DNA from: Chryseobacterium gleum | Lineage (GTDB): Bacteria > Bacteroidota > Bacteroidia > Flavobacteriales_D > Crocinitomicaceae | DNA: 64,000 nt | Direction: 5' to 3' | Assembly (NCBI GenBank): GCA_945888625.1 | Contig: CAMDAH010000005.1 | Coordinates: 62,001 to 126,000, forward strand | In this document: positions 37,199 through 46,130 of the stretch, piece after piece | Numbering within the stretch: position 1 is the first letter of the stretch | Layout: each line of letters opens with the position of its first letter | Program-made: the position numbers and the translations under genes | The notes under the pieces: model-generated | What the model was told of the DNA's origin: nothing | Databases searched by the model: none | What the model saw: only the letters and a program-made list of their open reading frames with translations

Positions 37199-37237
37199 TT
37201 AAAATATATTTGGATATAATTATCTATTTGAAATAAC

Positions 37238-37256
37238 TTACTTTTGGTAAAAGTAA
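37238..37256. promoter_or_regulatory. Perfect 8-base inverted repeat over a candidate promoter
   Basis: TTACTTTT-GGT-AAAAGTAA forms a perfect 19-base palindrome between divergent phoH and the downstream SAM-related gene. It contains TACTTTTG (37239-37246), an exact TAnnTTTG element pointing right, so a bound protein would block or define that promoter. No T-run suggests a terminator. Confidence 0.45.
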
Positions 37257-37287
37257 ATATTATAGTTACACCGCACGAAAAATCATT

Positions 37288-38169
37288 ATGCAAATCATTA
37301 CCCTAACCACTGATGTTGGATTAAAAGATTATTATGTTGCTTCAATTAAAGGTGCCTTGTTTAGTGCTCTTTCATCGCCAGTAATTATTGATATTTCACA
37401 TGAAATCAAACCTTTCGATACTTCTGAAGCCGCTTTTCAATTAAGAAATTGCTACAGGGATTTTCCAAAAGGCACGATTCATATCATTGGTGTGGACAGC
37501 GAACCCCATTTAATAAATTCAAACCAAGACAGTTCAGATAACTTATTTACCCCAAGCTATCCTTGCATTTTGCTTTTCAACGAGCATTATTTTATTGCAA
37601 ACGATAATGGTTTTTTTGGTGCTTTCTTGGGCGACCAATCTGCAACTGCATTTTACCGCTATAAACAAATTGAAAATCATCCTGAGATGCAAAGTTTTCC
37701 CACCAAGAACTGCTTTGTTCCGCTTGCCATTAAGATTATTTGTGGTGAAACACCCGCAACTTTTTGTGAAATCGCGAGCGACTATAAGATTGCATTACTA
37801 CAAAATCCGATTATTGAATCATTTTCCATTCAAGGAAATGTTATCCATATTGATTCATTTGGAAATCTAATTTCTAATATCAATAAAAAAGACTTTGATC
37901 GATTTGGAGAAAATGTACCATTTGTTATTTATTATTTTAATAAAAGCTACCACTTAGAAAAAATATCTCCCACATATAATAGTGTTGCCGTTGGGGATAA
38001 AGTCGCTATCTTCAACAATGCAGGACTTCTTGAAATTGCTATCAACCAAGGTGCTAATCGAAGCTTTGGTGGTGCAGATAAGTTATTTGGTGTAAGAAAA
38101 GGGGACGTAATCCGTGTAAATTTTGAGCCTGCAGGTTCACACAAGTCCATAAATACGCTGCAGTTTTGA
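37288..38169 (+). CDS. SAM hydroxide adenosyltransferase / hydrolase family protein (DUF62)
   Basis: A 293 aa enzyme of the family that reacts S-adenosylmethionine with water to give adenosine and methionine, related to fluorinases. TLTTDVGLKDYYVASIKGAL (5-24) and DNGFFGAFLGD (about 110-120) mark the N-terminal domain, and the C-terminal beta domain contains HIDSFGNLISNI and a later PTYNSVAVGDKVAIFNNAG. No chlorinase-specific loop can be assigned. It is coupled to the next small gene through a TTGA stop/start overlap. Confidence 0.88.
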   Translation: MQIITLTTDVGLKDYYVASIKGALFSALSSPVIIDISHEIKPFDTSEAAFQLRNCYRDFPKGTIHIIGVDSEPHLINSNQDSSDNLFTPSYPCILLFNEHYFIANDNGFFGAFLGDQSATAFYRYKQIENHPEMQSFPTKNCFVPLAIKIICGETPATFCEIASDYKIALLQNPIIESFSIQGNVIHIDSFGNLISNINKKDFDRFGENVPFVIYYFNKSYHLEKISPTYNSVAVGDKVAIFNNAGLLEIAINQGANRSFGGADKLFGVRKGDVIRVNFEPAGSHKSINTLQF

Positions 38170-38471
38170 TAATACGGATAGTTAAGTTACATTTTCAGGA
38201 AGGACAGCGCGATCTTTTTCTTAGCATATTCAATGAAACAAAAATGAAAGTAGCCACATTTGAGGGATGCCATGGAATTCGTCTTTTGAACGATATAAAA
38301 AATCCTGATGTGTTCTTTACCTACAGTCTTTGGAAAAACGAAAGTTGCCTCGAAAATTATAGAAAATCTCCGTTGTTTAAAACGATTTGGGCTAGTATAA
38401 AACCAAGTTTTGAAGAAGCGGCAGAGGCGTGGAGCACAGAAGTTTTTTTCGATTATCTGAATGAAGTTTAA
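38166..38471 (+). CDS. ABM-domain (antibiotic biosynthesis monooxygenase-like) small protein
   Basis: A 101 aa protein with the dimeric alpha/beta-barrel ABM pattern: IIRIVKLHFQEGQRDLFLSIF, ATFEGCHGIRLLND, VFFTYSLWKNESCLENYRKS. Members include quinol monooxygenases and many unknowns. The start is probably TTG at 38166, four bases into the previous stop (TTGA), which makes sense of the conserved MIIR N-terminus; ATG codons further in would lose the first strand. Cotranscribed with the SAM-hydrolase gene; a functional link between them is not established. Confidence 0.75.
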   Translation: MIIRIVKLHFQEGQRDLFLSIFNETKMKVATFEGCHGIRLLNDIKNPDVFFTYSLWKNESCLENYRKSPLFKTIWASIKPSFEEAAEAWSTEVFFDYLNEV

Positions 38472-38544
38472 CTTTTAAATTGCTTTTTTTTTTTTTTTGA
38501 TAAAAAAAGATTAATTTTACATAAATATTTAATTTAGAATAAGA

Positions 38545-38736
38545 ATGAGTAAAGGAACAGTAAAATTTTTCAATGAAACCAAAGGATTTGGTTTTATCGT
38601 TGACGAAGACACGAGCAAAGAGTATTTTGTTCATGTAACAGGATTAGTAGACAAAGTTAAAGAAAACGACCAAGTCGAATTCGAACTTGAGGAAGGTCGA
38701 AGAGGTTTAAATGCGATCAACGTAAAGAAAGCATAA
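38545..38736 (+). CDS. Cold-shock domain protein
   Basis: A 63 aa single cold-shock domain protein that binds single-stranded nucleic acid. RNP1 is KGFGFIV (13-19) and RNP2 is YFVHVTGL (26-33). It acts as an RNA chaperone in the cytoplasm. The leader between the previous gene and the start is AT-rich with a T15-type run and no visible hairpin. An intrinsic terminator follows 27 bases after the stop, so it is a single-gene unit. Confidence 0.93.
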   Translation: MSKGTVKFFNETKGFGFIVDEDTSKEYFVHVTGLVDKVKENDQVEFELEEGRRGLNAINVKKA

Positions 38737-38763
38737 TCATATTCAAATCCCCTTAAAAAAATT

Positions 38764-38790
38764 AGTCCCTTTTTTAGGGACTTTTTTTTT
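38764..38790 (+). terminator. Rho-independent terminator of the cold-shock gene
   Basis: AGTCCCT/AGGGACT with a T5 loop followed by a run of T. It ends the cold-shock transcript and isolates it from gldF. Confidence 0.85.
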
Positions 38791-38852
38791 GTTGTCAAAA
38801 TTTGAAAATACCGAATTTCGAAATTAAATGTTTTTTATTAAGTTGAAAATTT

Positions 38853-38860
38853 TAATTTTG
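38853..38860 (+). promoter_or_regulatory. Candidate -7 element for the gldF operon
   Basis: TAATTTTG matches TAnnTTTG and lies 16 bases before the gldF start. No TTG at 19-21 bases upstream is obvious. Confidence 0.4.
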
Positions 38861-38876
38861 ATTTTGAATTGAAATT

Positions 38877-39608
38877 ATGCTCTCATTATATATTAAAGAA
38901 GTTAGAAGTTTTTTAAGTTCCATAATTGGTTACGTATTCATCTTAATCTATTTAATAGCCTCTGGATTATTTCATTGGATTGTATCTTACAACACCAATC
39001 TTTTAGAAGGCGCTGAGGCAGACCTCATCCCGTTTTTTAACCTTTCCCCAGTAATCCTTTTAATCCTTATCCCGGCCATCACTATGCGATCCATTGCAGA
39101 GGAAAGGCGAACAGGAACCATTGAATTGTTGTTTACGATGCCCATTTCTGATTTACAAATAATTCTTGCGAAATATTTTGCTGGCATAACGCTCATGATA
39201 ATTGCCCTCATCCCAACTATTATTTATTATTTTTCCATGTATTACATCGGCGACCCTGTTGGAATTATCGATTTTGGTGCAACCTTGACATCCTATTTGG
39301 GACTGGTATTACTAGGCGCTGTATTTGTTTCTATTGGTATTTTCGCCTCCTCATTAACAAGTAGTCAAATCGTGTCGTTTATTTTAGCCCTTTTTCTGTG
39401 TTGGTTTATCTACGACGGACTTGAACTTTTTGGGGCCTTTGCACAAGTGGGCGAATTAGATACCTTTATCCGCTACCTAGGGATATCTTTTCATTATAAT
39501 TCAATTAAAAAAGGCGTGATTGATACAAGCGACTTTGTCTATTTTATATCTGTTATTTTAATCTTTCTATACGCTACACTTACCAGTATTAAATCCTTAA
39601 AAAAATAG
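38877..39608 (+). CDS. gldF: Gliding motility ABC transporter permease GldF
   Basis: A 243 aa inner-membrane permease with six predicted helices (about 15-36, 55-75, 100-125, 140-162, 172-195, 220-238). MLSLYIKEVRSFLSSIIGYVFILIYL at the start (quoted here in part as KEVRSFLSSIIGYVF) and the RSIAEERRTGTIELLFTMPI segment are typical of GldF/ABC-2 permeases. GldF works with GldG and the ATPase GldA; gldA is not in the window. In flavobacteria this exporter is needed for gliding in some species. Four bases separate it from gldG. Confidence 0.9.
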   Translation: MLSLYIKEVRSFLSSIIGYVFILIYLIASGLFHWIVSYNTNLLEGAEADLIPFFNLSPVILLILIPAITMRSIAEERRTGTIELLFTMPISDLQIILAKYFAGITLMIIALIPTIIYYFSMYYIGDPVGIIDFGATLTSYLGLVLLGAVFVSIGIFASSLTSSQIVSFILALFLCWFIYDGLELFGAFAQVGELDTFIRYLGISFHYNSIKKGVIDTSDFVYFISVILIFLYATLTSIKSLKK

Positions 39609-39611
39609 GAT

Positions 39612-41417
39612 ATGGGAAAGCTGAATTTTACAACTAAAGGATTATTTAATTGGGGCTTTTTGATAATTGTTATCGCCTCAATTGTGCTTATTAATATAAT
39701 TGCTTCACTGGCCTACGTGCAATTTGACATGACTGACGACCAACGTTATACCTTAAGTAATGGAACAAAATCCTTTCTTTCGGATACGGCGAAAATCAAA
39801 AATCGAATTTCCATCAAAGTTTACTTAGAAGGAAATCTTCCCGCTGAAATCAAACTGTTTCGGAATGCCATTGAAGATAAGCTGAATGCCTTTAAAAAAA
39901 TAAGCAGTGACCGAATTGAATACGTTTTCATTAACCCAAATAATGGTTCTGAAGCAGATAAAAATGCGCTGTTTGAATCACTTTACAAACAAGGTGGAGG
40001 TATTCAACCTCTCGATCTATCCTACCTCAAAGATGGCGAGCAAACTCAACTAATGCTTTGGCCAGGCGCAGAAATTTCTTATTCAACAAATGGCATCATT
40101 AAAGAAAACACCATACAATTTCTGCCCGGAACAAAACCAGGCAACCCAATGGGACTAGAAAATGTAAATGAAATGTTAGAAAATGCAATAAACAACCTAG
40201 AATATAATTTACTATCTGCCATTCGTAACATCACACAAGTTGAAAAACCTAGAATTGCCTTTCTTCAAGGGCATGGCGAATTAAATTACAACCAAACAAT
40301 TAGAGTTCGCTCACTAATAGCTCCATATTATGCACTAACTGAAGCAAAACTAAACGATTCGCTTGCGACACTTAACGATATCGATGGATTAATAATAGCT
40401 AACCCTCAACTGCCATTCACAAATAAAGACCTTTACATTATTGATCAATTTGTAATGAGGGGAGGAAAATTAATGTGTTTCATGAATACCCTGCACCTTG
40501 AGGAAGATACCTTAATGTCAAGGGGTTTGACCCATACCATCAGAAAAAACATCAAATTGGAGAACATGCTTTTTGATTATGGCATCAAAATAAATGAAAA
40601 CTATGTTTTAGATGTGGCATGTGCGCCAAAAATTGTTCCTTTTGCAAAAGAAACCATGATCCCTTGGTTTTTCCATGTATTGGGTTCGCCTAGTCCACAC
40701 CCGATAACAAGAAATATAGATGCGGTATCATTGGATTATGTCAATGAAATCCAATTTGTGCCTTCTGAAAATACCAAAGCAACCGCAATTTTAACCTCAT
40801 CGCCCAACTCAAACAAAACAGGACTTGCCCCATTAGTCAGTTTGGAATTGCCTCTATCTTATGGCAGAAACCCAAAACTAATCGATAACCCATTGAGTGA
40901 ATCCAATAAGTTATGCCTAGCTGGCTTGGTGGAAGGAAGCTTTTCTTCGCATTTTCAAAACAGAATCGCAAAAGAATTTAGCGACAATAAAAACGCCAAC
41001 TACCTTAAAAAGAGTAAAGTGGAAGGAAAAATACTTGTGGTTGGAAACGGCAATTTTATTGCTAACCAATACGATTCACTCATCAATGAAAAGACAGGAA
41101 TTTACATGTATCGTCCAAAACGGTTTAACGAACTAAAATTTAACCAACTACTTGCTGAAAAAAAGATTCCAATGTATTACGGAAACCAGGACTTTTTTGA
41201 AAATCTAGTCGATTACATGATGGGAGAAAGTTCTATATTAGATATTCGAAGCAGACAGATTGATATCAAAAACATAGATAAAGAAAAACTGAAGGAAATG
41301 GCAGGAACACTCAAAATAATTAACTTTACACTACCCCTTTTACTGGTGCTTATCTTCGCATTTGTGTGGAATTTTCAACGAATAAAAAAGTACCGTATAC
41401 CAACAAAAACCAAGTAA
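39612..41417 (+). CDS. gldG: Gliding motility ABC transporter component GldG
   Basis: A 601 aa protein with an N-terminal helix (about 13-37), a large periplasmic domain (about 40-565) of the GldG/ABC-type uncharacterised transport family, including QVEKPRIAFLQGHGELN-like residues and GLIIANPQLPFTN, and a C-terminal helix (about 572-592). Partner of GldF, which is immediately upstream. A DUF4340-like gene follows directly at the stop codon, as in many GldFG-like loci. The length matches the family (about 550-620). Confidence 0.9.
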   Translation: MGKLNFTTKGLFNWGFLIIVIASIVLINIIASLAYVQFDMTDDQRYTLSNGTKSFLSDTAKIKNRISIKVYLEGNLPAEIKLFRNAIEDKLNAFKKISSDRIEYVFINPNNGSEADKNALFESLYKQGGGIQPLDLSYLKDGEQTQLMLWPGAEISYSTNGIIKENTIQFLPGTKPGNPMGLENVNEMLENAINNLEYNLLSAIRNITQVEKPRIAFLQGHGELNYNQTIRVRSLIAPYYALTEAKLNDSLATLNDIDGLIIANPQLPFTNKDLYIIDQFVMRGGKLMCFMNTLHLEEDTLMSRGLTHTIRKNIKLENMLFDYGIKINENYVLDVACAPKIVPFAKETMIPWFFHVLGSPSPHPITRNIDAVSLDYVNEIQFVPSENTKATAILTSSPNSNKTGLAPLVSLELPLSYGRNPKLIDNPLSESNKLCLAGLVEGSFSSHFQNRIAKEFSDNKNANYLKKSKVEGKILVVGNGNFIANQYDSLINEKTGIYMYRPKRFNELKFNQLLAEKKIPMYYGNQDFFENLVDYMMGESSILDIRSRQIDIKNIDKEKLKEMAGTLKIINFTLPLLLVLIFAFVWNFQRIKKYRIPTKTK

Positions 41418-42458
41418 ATGAAACGTAAAATTAGTAGTTTATTAATCGGGATTTTTATCCTCGTTTTATTGTCTTGGATTAGCCTTCGATTAATGAATAA
41501 TAAAGGGCGATCAGACAGCGAATTGATTGACTTTTCAATAGCTGACACCACAGCCATCTCTCAAATTATAATTACAGACGCCTTATCGAATGTGATTAAC
41601 CTAGTAAATAAAAACGGGTTGTGGACAGAACAAAACGGCGATTGCATCAGCCAGCAAAATGTAAGCTTCATTTTAGATGCCGCAAAAAACATTGAGTTTA
41701 AAGGTTATCTTCCTGATAACTCCGACATCAAATTTACGGAACTCATGGCAACGCAACACACAAAAGTTGAGTTTTTCGTTGACGGCAAATGGAATAAAAC
41801 GTGGTACATCGGCCCTTCATCACAAGATCATTATGGTCAAATAATGCTACTCGAAACAGCGGATGACGGCAAAAGTGCCCACCCGGTTATGATGCGTATA
41901 AAAGGACTTAAAGGCATTATAGAACCTCGATTCTTTGCCGATAAACGCAAGTGGATGTGTACCAATATTTTTGCCTTGAGTGTGGAAGATATTAAAAGTG
42001 TTAACGTTTCATTTATCGACGAACCAAATAGAAGTTTTAGCGTGTCAAACAATAAAAACAACTTCAGTGTAAAACAAGCGGGAAAACCCTTAGATTATGT
42101 AGATACTGCAAATATATATCGCTACTTGCAAGCATTTAAAAAAATTCATTTTGCCTTGCCCAATTATGAAATGACTAGCAAGCAATGTGATAGCATAAAA
42201 AATTCAACTCCCTTTTGCAAGCTACAGGTTAATCAAACCAATGGAAAATCGACGCTCCTGAAACTTTATCGCATAAAAGCAAAAGAAGCCGAACGCAACG
42301 AATTTGGCGAAATGGTGAATATGGACATGAATAATTTTTGGTGTATTCTACCTAATGGTCAACTTGTAAAGTGTCAATATTTTGTTTTTAATCCTTTGTT
42401 ATTGGGTCATGTTTATTTTCCATCAATGAATTTAGAAAAAAAGCAACCAAGTAAATAA
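41418..42458 (+). CDS. Membrane-anchored DUF4340-like protein of the gldFG operon
   Basis: A 346 aa protein with one N-terminal helix (about 8-27) and a long periplasmic part. Segments such as LVNKNGLWTEQNGDCISQQN and HTKVEFFVDGKWNKTWYIG fit the DUF4340 pattern (substrate-binding-like repeats found beside GldF/GldG-type ABC exporters), though I cannot test this. It begins directly after the gldG stop codon, and the operon probably ends before dnaN, which has its own promoter. The likely role is an accessory of the Gld exporter. Confidence 0.7.
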   Translation: MKRKISSLLIGIFILVLLSWISLRLMNNKGRSDSELIDFSIADTTAISQIIITDALSNVINLVNKNGLWTEQNGDCISQQNVSFILDAAKNIEFKGYLPDNSDIKFTELMATQHTKVEFFVDGKWNKTWYIGPSSQDHYGQIMLLETADDGKSAHPVMMRIKGLKGIIEPRFFADKRKWMCTNIFALSVEDIKSVNVSFIDEPNRSFSVSNNKNNFSVKQAGKPLDYVDTANIYRYLQAFKKIHFALPNYEMTSKQCDSIKNSTPFCKLQVNQTNGKSTLLKLYRIKAKEAERNEFGEMVNMDMNNFWCILPNGQLVKCQYFVFNPLLLGHVYFPSMNLEKKQPSK

Positions 42459-42487
42459 AAATTCTATTAACATGTCATGTGAATTGC

Positions 42488-42495
42488 TATTTTTG
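42488..42495 (+). promoter_or_regulatory. Candidate promoter of dnaN
   Basis: TATTTTTG is an exact TAnnTTTG element 17 bases before the dnaN start. Immediately upstream is the short palindrome ACATG-T-CATGT (42470-42480), which could be a weak operator. Confidence 0.4.
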
Positions 42496-42512
42496 TAATA
42501 AAACTATATTTC

Positions 42513-43631
42513 ATGAACTTCATTACGTCAAGTAGTACGCTTCTCAAACACTTACAAAGTATTTCAGGAGTACTTAGTACGAATAGCACCCTTCCCATAT
42601 TAGACAACTTCCTTTTTTCAATAGTTGGAAACGAATTAACCGTTTGCGCCTCAGATCTTGAAACCACCATGTTAACAAAACTTCAGGTGCACTCCGAGCA
42701 GGACGGAAAAATAGCTATTCCAGCCAAATTAATTTTGGAAGTTCTCAAAAGTATGCCAGACCAACCTTGTACCATAAAAGTAAATTCAACTAATTTTGCT
42801 ATCGAAATCGTTTATGATAACGGAAAATCAAAAATGCCCGGATTTAACGGCGATGAATTTCCTAAATTACCGAAGATAGATTACAACAGTTCTATTTCCT
42901 TAACCGGCGAATTACTTGCAAGAGCCATAAACAAGACCATTTTTGCCACTGGCGTAGATGATATGAGGCCTGTAATGAGCGGTGTTTTCTGTAGCTTTTC
43001 TCCCGACGATATTTCATTCGTTGCAACTGACGCCCATAAATTAGTCCGTTACCGACGAAGTGATGTGACGACCAACAGTACAGCAGAATTTATTTTACCT
43101 AAAAAACCACTTAACCTATTAAAAACAAATCTAAGAGGAGACGAACAGGTAGAATTAAAATTCAACGAATCGAATGCACATTTTTCTTTTGGTGATATTG
43201 TTTTAGTTTGTCGTTTAATTGACGGCAAATACCCCAATTATGAGGCGGTTATTCCAAAAGAAAATCCAAATGTGTTGACTATCGATCGTCTACAATTTTT
43301 AGGATCGCTTAAAAGAGTGGCTATATTTTCTAATAAAACGACGCACCAAGTTAAATTAAAAATAGCAGGGGCAGAACTGTCAATGTTTGCCGAAGACATC
43401 GATTTTTCGAATGAAGCAAGTGAACGCTTAACATGTAATTACGACGGAGAAGACATAGAAATTGGATTTAACTCCCGTTTTTTAGCGGAAATGTTGGCGA
43501 GTATCGATACCGAAGTAGTTAAACTTGCCATGAGTGACCCAAGCAGAGCTGGTTTGCTAATGCCTGCAAACGGCGAAAATGAAAAAGAGGATATTCTAAT
43601 GCTGGTCATGCCAGTCATAATTAATCGGTAG
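42513..43631 (+). CDS. dnaN: DNA polymerase III subunit beta (sliding clamp)
   Basis: A 372 aa clamp that tethers the replicative polymerase. Three repeated domains: MNFITSSSTLLKHLQSISGV at the N-terminus, FATGVDDMRPVMSGVF in domain 2, and the C-terminal LVMPVIINR, close to the canonical MPMR ending. The length is normal. It lies about 4 kb from dnaA, with rlmN immediately downstream (11 bases) and probably cotranscribed. Confidence 0.95.
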   Translation: MNFITSSSTLLKHLQSISGVLSTNSTLPILDNFLFSIVGNELTVCASDLETTMLTKLQVHSEQDGKIAIPAKLILEVLKSMPDQPCTIKVNSTNFAIEIVYDNGKSKMPGFNGDEFPKLPKIDYNSSISLTGELLARAINKTIFATGVDDMRPVMSGVFCSFSPDDISFVATDAHKLVRYRRSDVTTNSTAEFILPKKPLNLLKTNLRGDEQVELKFNESNAHFSFGDIVLVCRLIDGKYPNYEAVIPKENPNVLTIDRLQFLGSLKRVAIFSNKTTHQVKLKIAGAELSMFAEDIDFSNEASERLTCNYDGEDIEIGFNSRFLAEMLASIDTEVVKLAMSDPSRAGLLMPANGENEKEDILMLVMPVIINR

Positions 43632-43642
43632 TTCATACGACC

Positions 43643-44737
43643 ATGAAGCGTGAGGATAAAATTAACATCCGTAATTTATCCTTAGATGAAATCGGCGCTA
43701 AGTTTATTGAAGCGAAATTTCCTGCTTTCAGAGCAAAACAAGTATATGAATGGCTTTGGAAAAAAAGTGTTGTCTCATTTGAACAAATGGGCAATCTTGG
43801 AAAAGACCTAGTTATTTACTTAAATACTTCTTTTTACATAGATGCGTTAGTTGTTCAGGACCAACAAGTAAGTAAAGACAAAACAATAAAATGCGCTTTT
43901 TCAATTGAGGATAACAAAATTGTTGAAGGCGTACTCATTCCTACCACAAGCAGAACAACCGCGTGTATTTCCTCACAAATCGGGTGTAGCTTATCCTGCA
44001 AGTTTTGCGCAACAGGTCGGCTTAAGTTGATGAGAAATTTATCTGCAGGAGAAATGGTCGACCAAGTTGTCTACTTAAGAAAACAAGCCCAAGAAATCTA
44101 TGGTAAGACCTTAAGCAATATTGTATACATGGGAATGGGAGAACCTCTGCTTAATTACAACAATGTTCTACGCTCGGTGGAACTACTTACCGCTGAAAAT
44201 GGCTTGGGCATTGCTCCAAAACGAATTACAATTTCCACTGCCGGCATAGCTAAAATGATAAAAAAATTAGGCGACGACAAAGTGCGATTTAATCTTGCCC
44301 TATCATTACACGCTGCAAACGATGAAAAACGCAGTAAAATAATGGAAATTAATGACTCCAATAATTTAGAAGCTTTGACAGAGGCCTTAATTTATTTTTA
44401 TGCTGCAACAGGTACGCGGGTAACTTTCGAATACATTATCTTCAAAGACTTCAACGACACCATCGACGATGCTAGAGAGCTAGCTATTTTTGCTAAATCA
44501 ATTCCTTGTAAAATAAATATAATCGAATATAATCCAATAGACGGTGGCGAATTCCAGCAAGCAGATGCCGAAAAAGTAAGTGCTTTTGCCTCTTATTTGG
44601 AAACAAAAAATATTATTGTAAACGTCCGTAAAAGTCGTGGGAAAGACATTGACGCTGCCTGTGGCCAACTTGCCAACAAAAATAAAGCGATTGCAGAACA
44701 TGCCCGCGTTCTGAAAAATAGCGAAGCAATCGAATAG
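43643..44737 (+). CDS. rlmN: 23S rRNA / tRNA (adenine-C2)-methyltransferase RlmN
   Basis: A radical-SAM enzyme methylating A2503 of 23S rRNA (and A37 of some tRNAs). The [4Fe-4S] cluster cysteines are Cys115, Cys119 and Cys122 in CSLSCKFCATG, and the C-terminal catalytic Cys lies in AACGQLA. MGMGEPLLNY and KRITISTAGI are further landmarks. At 364 aa it is a standard RlmN. It follows dnaN by 11 bases and is convergent with the SirB1-like gene, four bases apart. Confidence 0.95.
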   Translation: MKREDKINIRNLSLDEIGAKFIEAKFPAFRAKQVYEWLWKKSVVSFEQMGNLGKDLVIYLNTSFYIDALVVQDQQVSKDKTIKCAFSIEDNKIVEGVLIPTTSRTTACISSQIGCSLSCKFCATGRLKLMRNLSAGEMVDQVVYLRKQAQEIYGKTLSNIVYMGMGEPLLNYNNVLRSVELLTAENGLGIAPKRITISTAGIAKMIKKLGDDKVRFNLALSLHAANDEKRSKIMEINDSNNLEALTEALIYFYAATGTRVTFEYIIFKDFNDTIDDARELAIFAKSIPCKINIIEYNPIDGGEFQQADAEKVSAFASYLETKNIIVNVRKSRGKDIDAACGQLANKNKAIAEHARVLKNSEAIE

Positions 44738-44741
44738 TGGT

Positions 44742-45614
44742 TTAAATTGAATTGATTAACTCGTTTAATGCAGCCGCCTTTTGTTCTTCCCCTATGAAGT
44801 AAAAAGAGCGCATTAAATCCTCCATCATTCTTTTTATTAAACTTGAATTGGAGCAAGGTTCAAAATGGGATCGATCAGGATTGAGTTTTCGGGCAGATAA
44901 AAATGCATCTATTTCACTTGCGTCTAAAATTTCCCCCGATGATTTCGGATTTATATAAAATAATACACCGAAATCATTTTGTTGATTAAGCATAAAATTA
45001 GACTGGTTGTAATCCATAAATGCAAGCACGAAGCTATTGGGTAAATTAACACCATAGACAGGTAAATCTAAGGACTGAGCAATAATACTGTAAATTAGAC
45101 CAATAGCTAAAGGCGCACCTTTTTTCGTTTCCAGCACTTTAGCAATATCAATTTCGTCAGGGCTGTAACTTTCCTTGTTTAAACAATGGAATTGAGAAAC
45201 ACCGAAAAATATCTTGTTGAAAATTTTAATCTGTTCAAAACTAGTTTGGTAATCGTTGAATTCTAGCCATATAGCTCTTCGAAGCGATTGAATCGACTCG
45301 TGAACATGCGAGTCTTCAAGGTAAGTATCGTGATGTTTTGAAACAATTAAAGAACCTAAAAGCAAGTCCTTTTCCTCCGATTTCAACCATTGAATTAGCT
45401 CGTTTTTTAAAATATTTCGATGTATTTCGTGAATAATTGTCGAAATACGATCTTTATATTCTTGGCCAAATTCGGAAAAATTATAGGCCTTTTCCAATGG
45501 ATATAAAGCTTCCTCTTCCATTTTTATTAACTCATTTTTAACCTGCGCAAAGACCATTATGTCAGGGTCTTCGACCAAACGAATTAAAGAAATTAACTTT
45601 TTTTCACTAATCAC
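44742..45614 (-). CDS. SirB1-like transglutaminase-fold protein
   Basis: A 290 aa protein of the SirB1/TPR-associated transglutaminase-like family. The core reads KKGAPLAIGLIYSIIAQSLD and LPVYGVNLPNSFVLAF, and FYINPKSSGEILDASEIDAFL follows. The N-terminal half is helical. The usual transglutaminase Cys is not evident at its place, so enzymatic activity is doubtful; members of the family are often non-catalytic. Single gene. Confidence 0.75.
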   Translation of the reverse strand: MISEKKLISLIRLVEDPDIMVFAQVKNELIKMEEEALYPLEKAYNFSEFGQEYKDRISTIIHEIHRNILKNELIQWLKSEEKDLLLGSLIVSKHHDTYLEDSHVHESIQSLRRAIWLEFNDYQTSFEQIKIFNKIFFGVSQFHCLNKESYSPDEIDIAKVLETKKGAPLAIGLIYSIIAQSLDLPVYGVNLPNSFVLAFMDYNQSNFMLNQQNDFGVLFYINPKSSGEILDASEIDAFLSARKLNPDRSHFEPCSNSSLIKRMMEDLMRSFYFIGEEQKAAALNELINSI

Positions 45615-45736
45615 AAGACAAAATTACTACCCGTTTTAATTGAAATTTGAAACAATTGGTTTCTTTATCAATGATGAAATGTTAATTCCTCTGTAACTTA
45701 AATACAATTCAAGCGTTTATATTTACAATTTCAGAT

Positions 45737-45744
45737 TAACTTTG
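45737..45744 (+). promoter_or_regulatory. Candidate -7 element ahead of a leader terminator
   Basis: TAACTTTG is an exact TAnnTTTG match. Only about 19 bases separate it from a strong hairpin terminator, which itself lies 15 bases before a lipoprotein start. This makes a small leader RNA of roughly 40 bases possible. Confidence 0.45.
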
Positions 45745-45762
45745 CTACAGGTTATTTGATGA

Positions 45763-45789
45763 AGAGGCCTTCGGGCCTCTTTTTTTTTC
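45763..45789 (+). terminator. Strong intrinsic terminator upstream of a lipoprotein gene
   Basis: AGAGGCC-TTCG-GGCCTCT, a perfect seven-base stem with a stable TTCG loop, followed by T8. There is no plus-strand gene just upstream for it to end, since the SirB1-like gene runs the other way, so it may be an attenuator or the end of a small RNA. Confidence 0.8.
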
Positions 45790-45804
45790 AAAACTTGTAA
45801 TTTT

Positions 45805-46128
45805 ATGAAGTTTCTACTGCTCTTTTTTTGTCACCTTTTCCTAATAGCCTGCACAATTTCTCGTAAAGTAAAACGACCGGAGCAGCCAACGAACCATACC
45901 ATTGGAATAGTTCATATTTCAGAAAGTAACTGTCGTTTATTTATTGAAGTAATAAACGAAAAGAAAAACAGCGTGATTGAAAAGCTATATCCTGTAAATT
46001 TGAATGATAATTACCAAAAAAAAGGACTAAAACTATCCTTCGTTTACACAGCTAGCCGTGCTATGAGCCCAGAAAATTGCGCTGTAGACTTGGTAGTTGT
46101 ACTGGATAGTATAAAAGTGATTCCCTAG
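45805..46128 (+). CDS. Small lipoprotein of unknown function
   Basis: A 107 aa protein with a lipoprotein signal (LLLFFCHLFLIAC, lipid-attached Cys about 16). The mature part is basic, with a conserved-looking pair of Cys (SESNCRLFIEV and SPENCAVDLVVVLD) that could form a disulfide. No family recognised. A hairpin terminator lies between its likely promoter and its start. It is convergent with an arginase-family gene, two bases apart. Confidence 0.65.
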   Translation: MKFLLLFFCHLFLIACTISRKVKRPEQPTNHTIGIVHISESNCRLFIEVINEKKNSVIEKLYPVNLNDNYQKKGLKLSFVYTASRAMSPENCAVDLVVVLDSIKVIP

Positions 46129-46130
46129 TA

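Noticed and set aside
38482-38499. T-run before the cold-shock gene as a terminator
   Set aside because: No hairpin precedes it, so it looks like a simple AT-rich leader.
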